A stretch of DNA of 64,000 bases from Saprospiraceae bacterium (lineage in GTDB: Bacteria; Bacteroidota; Bacteroidia; Chitinophagales; Saprospiraceae): assembly GCA_020437105.1 (NCBI GenBank), contig JAGQWR010000002.1:46212-110211 (forward strand). Reading direction: 5' to 3'. The notes beneath the pieces are model-generated. The model was not told the origin of the DNA, ran no database searches, and saw only the letters and a program-made list of their open reading frames with translations. The position numbers were made by a program, and so were the translations under genes. Of this stretch, positions 1 to 6,725 are shown piece after piece; position 1 is the first letter of the stretch, and each line of letters opens with the position of its first letter.

Positions 1-1769
1 TGTTGGTACTCAATATGTCAGATCAGGCTGATGTAGCTGGTGGAAAGGAGATTGTGAAGATTCTGGAACGTCGATTCAGGTTGCCTGTTTTGGCTCTGAG
101 TGCCCGTACCGGTTCCGGATTTACCCAATTAAAAACGGAGATCGAATTACTGCTAAATAAGGGGCAGTCTTTTTTTCGGTATTACCGTCCGGGGGAGGTA
201 GAAATTGCAGCTATTGAAGTAGTTAAAAAACAAATCCCCAAGCTGGAGGATTATCAGGCCTTGCTGGTTGCCCATCACTACAATTGGTTGACGTCAGTTC
301 CGGATTCAGATAAGGAATTCTTGCGAGAGGCAATACCTGCTATTGGTTTTCAATCCCTGAATCTTCAGGTAAGAGAAACGATGCAGCGTTATAATCAGTT
401 CACTCCCTGGATACATGATCTATCTGTACATGGCGGCGCTGATGGAAATAAATCCACTACATCCCGAATCGACCGTATTTTCACAAACCGTGTTATTGGT
501 CCGATCCTTTTTGCTTTATTAATGATCCTGGTTTTCCAGGCGATCTTTTCCTGGGCTTCCTATCCAATGGATTGGATTGATGGGAGTATGACCAGTTTAG
601 GTGCCTGGTTTCAGGATATTATGCCGGAAGCCTGGTACACCAATTTACTCACCGAGGGCATTCTTGCCGGACTTGGGGGGGTATTGATCTTTATTCCTCA
701 AATTGCCATTCTATTTTTTCTGGTGGCCTTGCTGGAGGAAGTAGGTTATATGGCTCGGGCCGTTTTTCTTTTTGACCGGCTTATGCAACGATTCGGTCTG
801 AATGGCAGGAGCGTGGTTGCCCTGATATCTGGAGGCGCATGTGCGATTCCGGCTGTAATGTCCACCCGAACCATTGCAAACAGAAAGGAGCGATTGATTA
901 CCATTCTTGTCACCCCTTTTATTAGTTGTTCTGCCCGAATTCCGGTCTATACTGTGTTGATTGGGTTTGTTGTACCATCTGTAACCATCGGGATATTTAA
1001 TTTGCAGGGGCTGGCCTTTATGGGGCTCTACCTTTTGGGTATTGTAACCGCTTTGGGCTCAGCCTGGGTATTCAAAAAGGTGCTCAAATCAGACGAACCT
1101 GGTTTTTTACTAATGGAATTGCCGGTATATCGATGGCCGGATATGCGCAATGTATTCCTGACCGTTTACGAAAGAGTCCGATCTTTTACGGTGGAAGCCG
1201 GTAAGATTATTTTCGCGATTTCCATTGTAATTTGGTTTTTGGCATCCTACGGTCCGGGTACGGCAATGAAGGAGGCCAAATCAGAAGCAATCCAGCTGGC
1301 TACGGATAATAATCTGGATGCGGATGCTACGGCAGATCTACTGGCAGCTCAACAATTGGAGCATTCTTATGCCGGAATTTTAGGTAAAGCCATTGAACCA
1401 GCTATTCAACCGCTGGGTTTTGATTGGAAAATGGGTATTGCGATTATTACCTCCTTTGCTGCCCGGGAAGTATTTGTAAGTACGATGGCAACCATCTATA
1501 GCATTGGCAGCCAGGATAATGAGGGCAGAATCATTGAGCGGCTTGCTGCCGAAAAGGATCCGCTAAACGGTACACCCGTTTATACAACAGCTACTTCTTT
1601 TTCGCTGTTGATCTTCTATGTTTTTGCGATGCAATGTATGAGTACCCTGGCTGTTGTACGACGGGAAACAAGAAGTTGGAAATGGCCATTGTTTCAGTTT
1701 TTATTTATGACTGGCCTGGCTTACATCTCCAGTTTGATCATATATCAATCCTTCCTTTATTTCGCCTAG
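1..1769 (+). CDS. feoB: Ferrous iron transporter FeoB, 5'-truncated by window edge
   Basis: FeoB imports Fe2+ across the inner membrane using a cytoplasmic G domain and a polytopic membrane domain. The window opens inside the G domain: the G4 motif NMSD is at the first few visible residues and the G5-like SARTGSG about 30 residues later, so G1-G3 and the true start lie upstream. The first complete codon is at base 3; the TTG there is not a start. About 588 residues are visible. Two Gate-type segments are clear: GGACAIPAVMSTRTI (around residue 275, Cys conserved) and CSARIPVYTVL (around residue 310), with hydrophobic helices throughout the C-terminal two thirds. The gene ends convergently against the minus-strand protein at 1803 with only 33 bases between. 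FeoA, if present, would be outside the window. Identification is secure. Confidence 0.95.
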   Translation, partial: LVLNMSDQADVAGGKEIVKILERRFRLPVLALSARTGSGFTQLKTEIELLLNKGQSFFRYYRPGEVEIAAIEVVKKQIPKLEDYQALLVAHHYNWLTSVPDSDKEFLREAIPAIGFQSLNLQVRETMQRYNQFTPWIHDLSVHGGADGNKSTTSRIDRIFTNRVIGPILFALLMILVFQAIFSWASYPMDWIDGSMTSLGAWFQDIMPEAWYTNLLTEGILAGLGGVLIFIPQIAILFFLVALLEEVGYMARAVFLFDRLMQRFGLNGRSVVALISGGACAIPAVMSTRTIANRKERLITILVTPFISCSARIPVYTVLIGFVVPSVTIGIFNLQGLAFMGLYLLGIVTALGSAWVFKKVLKSDEPGFLLMELPVYRWPDMRNVFLTVYERVRSFTVEAGKIIFAISIVIWFLASYGPGTAMKEAKSEAIQLATDNNLDADATADLLAAQQLEHSYAGILGKAIEPAIQPLGFDWKMGIAIITSFAAREVFVSTMATIYSIGSQDNEGRIIERLAAEKDPLNGTPVYTTATSFSLLIFYVFAMQCMSTLAVVRRETRSWKWPLFQFLFMTGLAYISSLIIYQSFLYFA

Positions 1770-1802
1770 AAATTGTTTGCCACGAATGGGCCAAAAATGT
1801 TC

Positions 1803-2522
1803 TTAATCCAGGTATTCTACAATCCGGAGGAATCGAAGACCGATAGATAGTTCAATTGTAATATTCCGGATATTGCGTTCGCCCACATTAATAGTTTGAG
1901 AAGGATCCCAAGGGGAAGTTACATTGCCAATAGGAGGCTGAATGTACTGTCGGGTAATATCCGGGTTTAGGGTTAGTTCAACTGTTCCGCCTATCAGTTC
2001 GCCAAAAGGAAATTCGATACCACCACCAAAAATTGCTCCAAAAACAAAAGGTCTGACAAAAAAATCATTAGGATAAAAGGCAGATGCCAATGATTCAAAT
2101 CCGCTAAAGTTGGTGCCCAGGTTGTATTCTCCACGTACTCCCAGCATGTAGTATGCTTTCGAATTTCCTGAGATATTATACTTCTTTTTCGCCCCCAGGC
2201 TCAGGCCAACATTCCGGAAAACGTATTCAATTGTTGGCGCTTTAAAAAGCTGATTATTATTGGAAAACTGTTGATTTCGTACTGCGCTTCCGCGAATATG
2301 GTAACCTGCCTGAAGGAAGACCGACACCAGGTCATCTGTCTCACTATAGGATTCAATGAACGCAATGCCGTGGTAACTGAAAAGTGGATCACGATCGGCT
2401 GAATTCCATTGTTGAATACCCAATATAGGCCCACCCTTAATACCGAATGCAAAACTTTGGGCACCCAGCTGAAAAATACCAAGACAACTGATCAACAATA
2501 CAAGCAGATTACGCTTTTTCAT
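1803..2522 (-). CDS. Predicted outer-membrane beta-barrel protein, function unknown
   Basis: A 239-residue exported protein. Residues 1-21 form a signal peptide ending LGAQS, followed by Gly- and aromatic-rich alternating segments (FGIKGGPILGI near the start, an amphipathic final strand) typical of the small PorT-like/OMP beta-barrel proteins common in Bacteroidota. No catalytic motif is visible. Its ATG overlaps the stop of the upstream glucosaminidase/LysM gene by 4 bases (ATGA), so the two are almost certainly translationally coupled, which suggests a cell-envelope role linked to peptidoglycan. The exact family is not recognised; a generic outer-membrane porin-like role is inference. Confidence 0.8.
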   Translation of the reverse strand: MKKRNLLVLLISCLGIFQLGAQSFAFGIKGGPILGIQQWNSADRDPLFSYHGIAFIESYSETDDLVSVFLQAGYHIRGSAVRNQQFSNNNQLFKAPTIEYVFRNVGLSLGAKKKYNISGNSKAYYMLGVRGEYNLGTNFSGFESLASAFYPNDFFVRPFVFGAIFGGGIEFPFGELIGGTVELTLNPDITRQYIQPPIGNVTSPWDPSQTINVGERNIRNITIELSIGLRFLRIVEYLD

Positions 2523-3862
2523 CCCTTTATTCGCAGTTTCTGTCCGACTGAAATGATGTTGCTGCTTAGGTTATTCAGCTGCTTTAATTTATCCACAGTC
2601 GTGCCGTATCGCTTGGAGAGACTGTATAATGTATCTCCTTTAATTACTGTGTGATAAGTCTCTTCCGGTCGAACGGGTTCAATAATGACTTCATCTACCT
2701 CCGGTTCCGGTATAACGGGTCTGATTACCGGAGGGGAAATTGGTTGAATAGGATCTAACTCCTCTTCATTTGGATCATTGATTGGTGGCTTTGTCGGATT
2801 TGATACCGGAACTGCAACTGCCGGAGACCAAAAATCGTCATCCAAATCAAGTTCTTCCTCATCCATGAAGGCTATTCCGCCGCTTGGCGCTTCAGTTGAC
2901 AGCTTAGGCCTGTCCTCCTCTTTTCGGGTTGTTCCCCGGAGTCGGATCTGTTCGCCCGCTGCTGGCTGAGAGCCTTCCGGCATCATATTACGCGAATATA
3001 GCTTTTTCAATTTCATTCCGTACTTCTGGGAGATTTCATACATCGTTTCTCCCTGCTGTACATAATGATATTTTCGGTTGCCCCGATAGCTATTTCGCTT
3101 GGATTCCAGGTAGATAAATTGTCCTTCAGGAATGGTAGCATCTCGTCCAGGAAGGCTTTCGTTATACTTGCGCAGTTTGTCAATCGGTACGCCACTTCGT
3201 TCTGCAATGGAAGCCGGAGTGTCTCCTGTACCTACGATAACGACCTTCACATCATTGTTATAGGTGATACCAGCCAGCCGGTCTCCTTCTGATTTGGTTA
3301 CAGTAAGACCGGGGATAACATCTTCTGCGCGCATCATATCATATCGATGCAGGTCGTAGCGCTCAATAATGCTGATAAGCTTCTTGTCATAAGTAGCACT
3401 GGTAGCATAGCCGGATTTTTTAAGTCCCCGTGCCCAGCTGACATAGTCGGATGGATCGATCCGAAAGAGGAAACCATAGCGATATTCTTTAAATGGATCC
3501 CGCAGAAATTCAGAGTGTGCGATATAGGAATCTTCGGCACTTTTATACACCCGGAAACAGGATTTTTGCAGTTCACCATGTTCGTCATAATCGTCATCCT
3601 TCCGGTAGATTGTTTTGCCATCCCAGTTGTTGCCGCATTTTACGCCGAAGTGATTATTTGCACTGGTGGCCAGGTAACTTGTACCTGCCGCAGACTCCAA
3701 TAATCCCTGTGCCAGTTTGATACTTGCCGGGATACCTGCCCGATCCATTTCCATTATGGCAATGTCTTTGTATCGCTCTATGTATTGGAGTTGATCGCTT
3801 GTTTGAGCAAAGCAGGAGTAGGTGGTTACTAAACTCAACAGAGAAATGAGGTAAAATCGCAT
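2519..3862 (-). CDS. Secreted glucosaminidase with LysM repeats (peptidoglycan hydrolase)
   Basis: A 447-residue exported murein hydrolase. Signal peptide 1-19 (ends CFAQ). Residues about 25-170 are a GH73-type N-acetylglucosaminidase domain: KLAQGLLESAAGTS carries the presumed catalytic Glu56, followed by NNHFGVKC and FRVYKSAEDSYIAHSEFL, which are family hallmarks. Three LysM-like segments follow: a degenerate one near 205-255, a clear one near 265-310 (HYVQQGETMYEISQKYG) and the best at the C-terminus (YHTVIKGDTLYSLSKRYG). An acidic/proline-rich linker separates the last two. Such proteins cleave the glycan backbone during growth or division. It is the first gene of a two-gene minus-strand unit with the outer-membrane protein downstream (4-base overlap). 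Confidence 0.92.
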   Translation of the reverse strand: MRFYLISLLSLVTTYSCFAQTSDQLQYIERYKDIAIMEMDRAGIPASIKLAQGLLESAAGTSYLATSANNHFGVKCGNNWDGKTIYRKDDDYDEHGELQKSCFRVYKSAEDSYIAHSEFLRDPFKEYRYGFLFRIDPSDYVSWARGLKKSGYATSATYDKKLISIIERYDLHRYDMMRAEDVIPGLTVTKSEGDRLAGITYNNDVKVVIVGTGDTPASIAERSGVPIDKLRKYNESLPGRDATIPEGQFIYLESKRNSYRGNRKYHYVQQGETMYEISQKYGMKLKKLYSRNMMPEGSQPAAGEQIRLRGTTRKEEDRPKLSTEAPSGGIAFMDEEELDLDDDFWSPAVAVPVSNPTKPPINDPNEEELDPIQPISPPVIRPVIPEPEVDEVIIEPVRPEETYHTVIKGDTLYSLSKRYGTTVDKLKQLNNLSSNIISVGQKLRIKG

Positions 3863-4130
3863 ACTATCAGTTTTTGGATTCGGGATGTGCTACCCAGTCG
3901 GTTGTAAATCGGTTTGCATTTTGAAACGCAGAAAAGTGATGGAAAAATATAAAAAAACCTAAAATGTATGTTTGAAATTCTCAAAATTGACTGTTGTAGA
4001 AAAGCGCTTTGATCGATTTTTTACCCTAAGCGGTTTGATTGGTTTAGCTTGTGACCCATTTGAGCCGGAAAGGGTAAAGCATATTAAACAGTAAAAAATC
4101 CAATCACGTTTCTTCAAAGAGCATTTTTGG

Positions 4131-4168
4131 GCAAAAAAAAGCTCCCGGCTTAAAAAAAACCGGGAGTT
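4131..4168 (-). terminator. Rho-independent terminator of the S24 repressor gene
   Basis: Stem CTCCCGG (4142-4148) / CCGGGAG (4160-4166) with an A/T loop. On the minus strand it is followed by an eight-T tract (A-run at 4133-4140 on the plus strand). It lies about 225 bases after the end of the S24 gene, with the hairpin element at 4264-4318 between them. Confidence 0.75.
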
Positions 4169-4263
4169 GCATCAAAAACAGCAGGATACGAAAACCTAAC
4201 ACAAAACAAGCGTTTGAGTAATTTTTGACTTACGCAATGGAGGTACATTGGTTGTCAGTGTTA

Positions 4264-4318
4264 TACTCGTTACAAAGTGGTTTGGGTGTGAATCCTTCAA
4301 ACCACATCGTGTCGAGTA
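4264..4318. repeat. Long imperfect inverted repeat (hairpin) sharing a motif with the 47.2-kb element
   Basis: Outer arms TACTCG (4264-4269) and CGAGTA (4313-4318), inner arms GTGGTTTG (4277-4284) and CAAACCAC (4298-4305), with a 13-base loop. The seven bases between the arms also pair in part, giving arms of about 21 bases with three mismatches and one T-G pair. The left side reads TTATAC, seven variable bases, then AAAGTGGTTTGGG. The same two blocks with the same seven-base gap begin the inverted-repeat element at 47148. It lies downstream of the S24 gene and could be a repeat remnant, a small structured RNA, or part of a 3' UTR. Confidence 0.6.
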
Positions 4319-4392
4319 AAGGATGTATTCAGAAGTCCACCAAGGACGCTAAGAGTGGTTAATGGCAGAAATCTGAACAAGCTCAAACGCTT

Positions 4393-5121
4393 TTATATTT
4401 CACTGATCTTACGCACCACTTTATAGAGGCGTGTATGAATGTTAACTTCTTCTACAAAAGGGTCATGTTCCAGGTAATTGGCAGAAATCAACTTGAGGTG
4501 GGTAACCCGGCCACCGTGGATAATCCGTTGAACATGTTTAATCCAGATGGAGCCATTATTCTTGATGGCATAAATTTCATTATCGACAATATCCTTCACG
4601 CCTTCCACCTGGCGGCAGATAACCACATCTCCACTTTTGATGAGCGGCTCCATACTATTACCATCAATTGGAAAGGCAACAAGCCCTGTGCCACCCAGCC
4701 CGGGAAGGGAGAAAAAGGCATTGCGTTCGGGAGCAACAAAAGAGCCTGCATCTACGGAAGTACCGGCAAATGCACTAACTGTTGTAAACAAAATGTTGCC
4801 ATTAGGCGCCGCATCCTCATAAACACCCCGAGGAAGATCCATCCCAAATGGGGTGCCGGTATTGTCCAGCATATAGGCTTCACTGACCCCATATTCCCTG
4901 CAAAGGGTACGGGCCTGACTATAACTGATTACCCGTTTATCTTTTGGGTTTAGGTAAGCACGAATAATGTGCCCATAAGCCCTGTTTCCAAGGATTTTCT
5001 CGGCAAAATCACCCATTCCTTTGCCTCCTCGATCATTTTTAATTACCACCCCGCGGTCTTCAAGTTGCTTGAAAACGTGGATGAATCGATCGTTTAATAA
5101 TATCCGGTCGTCGCCAATCAT
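4393..5121 (-). CDS. S24-family (LexA/CI-like) self-cleaving transcriptional repressor
   Basis: A 242-residue protein with an N-terminal DNA-binding region (about 1-85, helix-turn-helix-like around 35-85) and a C-terminal S24/S26 peptidase-like domain (about 145-235). The autocleavage residues are all present with LexA-like spacing: candidate Ala119-Gly120 scissile bond, nucleophile Ser156 in DGNSMEPLIKSGDVV, and Lys195 in SIWIKHVQ (36 and 39 residues apart; LexA has 35 and 37). Proteins of this type repress genes until RecA-stimulated self-cleavage after DNA damage. It is transcribed divergently from parA, with about 200 bases between the start codons containing an AACAA-TAT-TTGTT dyad (5178-5190). 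It may control itself and the parA unit, as in phage or plasmid modules; that regulation is inference. Confidence 0.85.
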   Translation of the reverse strand: MIGDDRILLNDRFIHVFKQLEDRGVVIKNDRGGKGMGDFAEKILGNRAYGHIIRAYLNPKDKRVISYSQARTLCREYGVSEAYMLDNTGTPFGMDLPRGVYEDAAPNGNILFTTVSAFAGTSVDAGSFVAPERNAFFSLPGLGGTGLVAFPIDGNSMEPLIKSGDVVICRQVEGVKDIVDNEIYAIKNNGSIWIKHVQRIIHGGRVTHLKLISANYLEHDPFVEEVNIHTRLYKVVRKISEI

Positions 5122-5177
5122 TCTTTTTGTTTTAGTGGAACAAATCTGGATGCAAAATAAAACAAAAAATTGTAATT

Positions 5178-5190
5178 AACAATATTTGTT
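5178..5190. promoter_or_regulatory. Candidate operator dyad between the S24 repressor and parA
   Basis: AACAA-TAT-TTGTT is an exact 5-bp-arm inverted repeat, embedded in a region with several more AACAA/TTGTT half-sites. It sits just upstream of the parA -7 box and is a natural place for the divergent S24 repressor to bind. No binding data; inferred from symmetry and position. Confidence 0.4.
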
Positions 5191-5203
5191 GAAAAAAGGA
5201 TGA

Positions 5204-5211
5204 TATTTTTG
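5204..5211 (+). promoter_or_regulatory. Candidate Bacteroidota -7 box for parA
   Basis: TATTTTTG matches the TAnnTTTG consensus. A TTTG lies 15 bases upstream (5185-5188), closer than the usual -33 spacing. Transcription from here would give a leader of about 100 nt before the parA ATG, containing two hairpins. Confidence 0.45.
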
Positions 5212-5245
5212 TTTTAATTCCAACAAGTTGTGTGAAGCAATTATT

Positions 5246-5311
5246 GGCTCCCTGTATTGGAGCCTTAGTGCAATTTTTTTCCTTACCTTTCGGCCTTTCA
5301 AAAAGGCGAAA
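5246..5311 (+). promoter_or_regulatory. Two hairpins in the parA leader
   Basis: Hairpin 1: GGCTCC (5246-5251) and GGAGCC (5259-5264), followed 9 bases later by a seven-T run. Hairpin 2: TTTCG-G-CCTTT (5288-5298) pairs with AAAGG-CGAAA (5302-5311) around a CAA loop, ending 7 bases before the parA ATG at 5319. The second would sequester the translation start region; the first plus the T-run resembles a weak attenuator. Function is inferred from structure only. Confidence 0.5.
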
Positions 5312-5318
5312 TTTTCAA

Positions 5319-6077
5319 ATGGGATTAGTTGTTTCTCTATTAAATCATAAAGGGGGTGTTGGGAAAACCACCAGCACCATTAATATAGGCGCCGGAATGG
5401 TAGAGCTGGGGAAGCGGGTATTACTCGTTGATCTGGATCCCCAGGCCAACCTAACGCTTTCACTTGGAGCTCCCCGGGTGAAGGATACGATTTACGAAGC
5501 ACTCCGGGGGGAATGCGAACTTAACCCTGTTCAAATAAAACCCGGACTGGATGTCGTGATCTCCACGCTCGATCTTTCAGGTGCTGAAATGGAGCTGATT
5601 AATGAGGCCGGACGCGAATTCATCCTCCGGGAATTGTTTGAAACGGTTATTGAAGACTATGACTTTATCTTTATTGACTGTCCGCCCTCATTGGGTTTAT
5701 TGACACTCAATGCCCTGACAAGCAGCAACCTGGTCCTGATTCCGCTTCAAACAGAATTCCTCGCCGTACAGGGCCTTGCCAAAATCAAACAGGTCATTGA
5801 TAAAGTCGGTTTCCGGCTCAATAAAAACCTTCGGATCGGTGGTGTAATCGCGACCATGTTTGATTCCCGAAAGGTGCTCAATAATAATGTAGTCGAAATT
5901 ATCCGCAAGCATTTTGGCGATCAGGTTTTTGATACCATGATCCGGGATACCGTTTCCCTGGCTGAAGCACCTTCCGTGCAACAAGATATCTTTGCCTATA
6001 AACCCGGTAGTAAAGGTGCGGAGGATTACCTGAACCTGTGCAAAGAAATATTAGCCCGGATTGAACGAGAAGGATAG
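5319..6077 (+). CDS. parA: ParA/Soj-family chromosome or plasmid partitioning ATPase
   Basis: A 252-residue P-loop ATPase of the MinD/ParA superfamily. The deviant Walker A KGGVGKTT (residues 11-18) follows directly after the start; Walker A' (VLLVDLDPQ) and Walker B (FIFIDCPPS) follow. The ATG at 5319 is chosen because the family starts a few residues before Walker A; an in-frame GTG at 5232 would add 29 residues encoded by the leader hairpins. ParA proteins form ATP-dependent DNA-bound gradients that move a partner protein bound to a centromere. The partner gene follows 69 bases downstream, and the gap holds a large dyad. No canonical ParB is encoded beside it, so this looks like a type Ib-like pair (ParA plus ribbon-helix-helix partner), either a second chromosomal system or a remnant of an integrated element. 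Confidence 0.93.
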   Translation: MGLVVSLLNHKGGVGKTTSTINIGAGMVELGKRVLLVDLDPQANLTLSLGAPRVKDTIYEALRGECELNPVQIKPGLDVVISTLDLSGAEMELINEAGREFILRELFETVIEDYDFIFIDCPPSLGLLTLNALTSSNLVLIPLQTEFLAVQGLAKIKQVIDKVGFRLNKNLRIGGVIATMFDSRKVLNNNVVEIIRKHFGDQVFDTMIRDTVSLAEAPSVQQDIFAYKPGSKGAEDYLNLCKEILARIEREG

Positions 6078-6088
6078 CTTTCTCGTTA

Positions 6089-6132
6089 GAATACTATTAG
6101 CCGCTAAATTCGTTTAGCAGCTAATACTGTTC
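6089..6132. promoter_or_regulatory. Twin-palindrome dyad between parA and its partner: candidate centromere or operator
   Basis: Two 11-bp palindromes, TTAGCCGCTAA (6097-6107) and TTAGCAGCTAA (6114-6124), have centres 17 bp apart. They sit inside a larger inverted repeat with 20-base arms (6089-6108 and 6113-6132; 17 of 20 positions complementary) around a TTCG loop. There is no T-tract, so it is not a terminator. A ribbon-helix-helix partner is encoded immediately downstream, and such proteins bind short repeated palindromes; the most economical reading is a parS-like site or an autoregulatory operator. Confidence 0.6.
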
Positions 6133-6146
6133 AAACTTCTAATGCA

Positions 6147-6572
6147 ATGAGTAAAAAGAACTTCTTAACCAACATGGACCACCTTTTTGAAGGGCTTGGA
6201 TCCGGGACACTCTCCGAATCCCGGGTGCCGGAGGTGCGTGTGCGGGACAAAGGAAGTTCTAAAACAGATTCCGGCAGAAAACTTTCCGGACTGGATGCCC
6301 TGTTTCAAAGTGCTTTTGAAGACGGCATGAATCGTCCGAGAGGTACCCGAAAACCACTCCCAAAATCCGGGTTGGACTCCCTTATCCGACAAACTGTAGA
6401 ATCCAGTAAGGTTTCTGTTGATTACGGCGCCCGTAAGCGCGTGACCTTTTTATTTGAGGAGGACAAACTCGATCAATTAAAACAGGTCGCCCGGGAAGAG
6501 AATAAATACCTCAAGGATATCATTAGCCAGATTGTAAGTGAATACCTGGACCGGCATAAAAATGACGAATAA
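6147..6572 (+). CDS. Ribbon-helix-helix-type ParA partner protein (candidate ParB substitute)
   Basis: A 141-residue protein not assigned to a named family. Residues about 96-138 (RKRVTFLFEEDKLDQLKQ and on) read as a beta strand plus two helices, the ribbon-helix-helix plan used by type Ib partition adaptors. The N-terminal two thirds is low-complexity and basic/Ser-rich but contains three copies of a short motif: MDHLF (10-14), LDALF (49-53) and LDSLI (76-80), each followed by a short helix-like stretch. These could be ParA-contacting peptides, as adaptor N-termini often are. The gene sits 69 bases after parA in the same orientation, with the twin-palindrome site between. A transcriptional regulator unrelated to partition is the alternative. 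Confidence 0.7.
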   Translation: MSKKNFLTNMDHLFEGLGSGTLSESRVPEVRVRDKGSSKTDSGRKLSGLDALFQSAFEDGMNRPRGTRKPLPKSGLDSLIRQTVESSKVSVDYGARKRVTFLFEEDKLDQLKQVAREENKYLKDIISQIVSEYLDRHKNDE

Positions 6573-6725
6573 CTAACCTTTGTCCGGTTTTTGCCCCATT
6601 TTTTCGATATATCTCCGGCTGGTCCACTTTTCCGCTTTATATTTAGCTAAGTTATTAAACCAACTGAAAGGCCTGAAAGCCCTACTTTCGTTTTTTCGCT
6701 TTGTGAATCCGTAACCCCTTTTAAT

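Larger units (their letters stand above)
3863..4392. other. 530-bp intergenic region between two minus-strand genes
   Basis: No credible coding sequence. It contains a minus-strand terminator (4131-4168) for the S24 gene and a long imperfect hairpin (4264-4318), both listed separately. The remainder, including the roughly 250 bases upstream of the glucosaminidase start, is AT-rich with no exact TAnnTTTG box on the minus strand. Confidence 0.7.

Noticed and set aside
4435..4953. Plus-strand frame of 172 codons opposite the S24 repressor
   Set aside because: The minus-strand S24 protein has full domain signatures; the opposite frame has no recognisable features.
5232..5318. Longer ParA starting at GTG 5232
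   Set aside because: The extra 29 residues are encoded by the leader hairpins and precede the normal family start; ATG 5319 fits ParA.
5319..6572. Complete integrated plasmid or prophage around parA
   Set aside because: No replication, integrase or structural gene is nearby; flanking genes are housekeeping. Only the S24-parA-partner block hints at such an origin.
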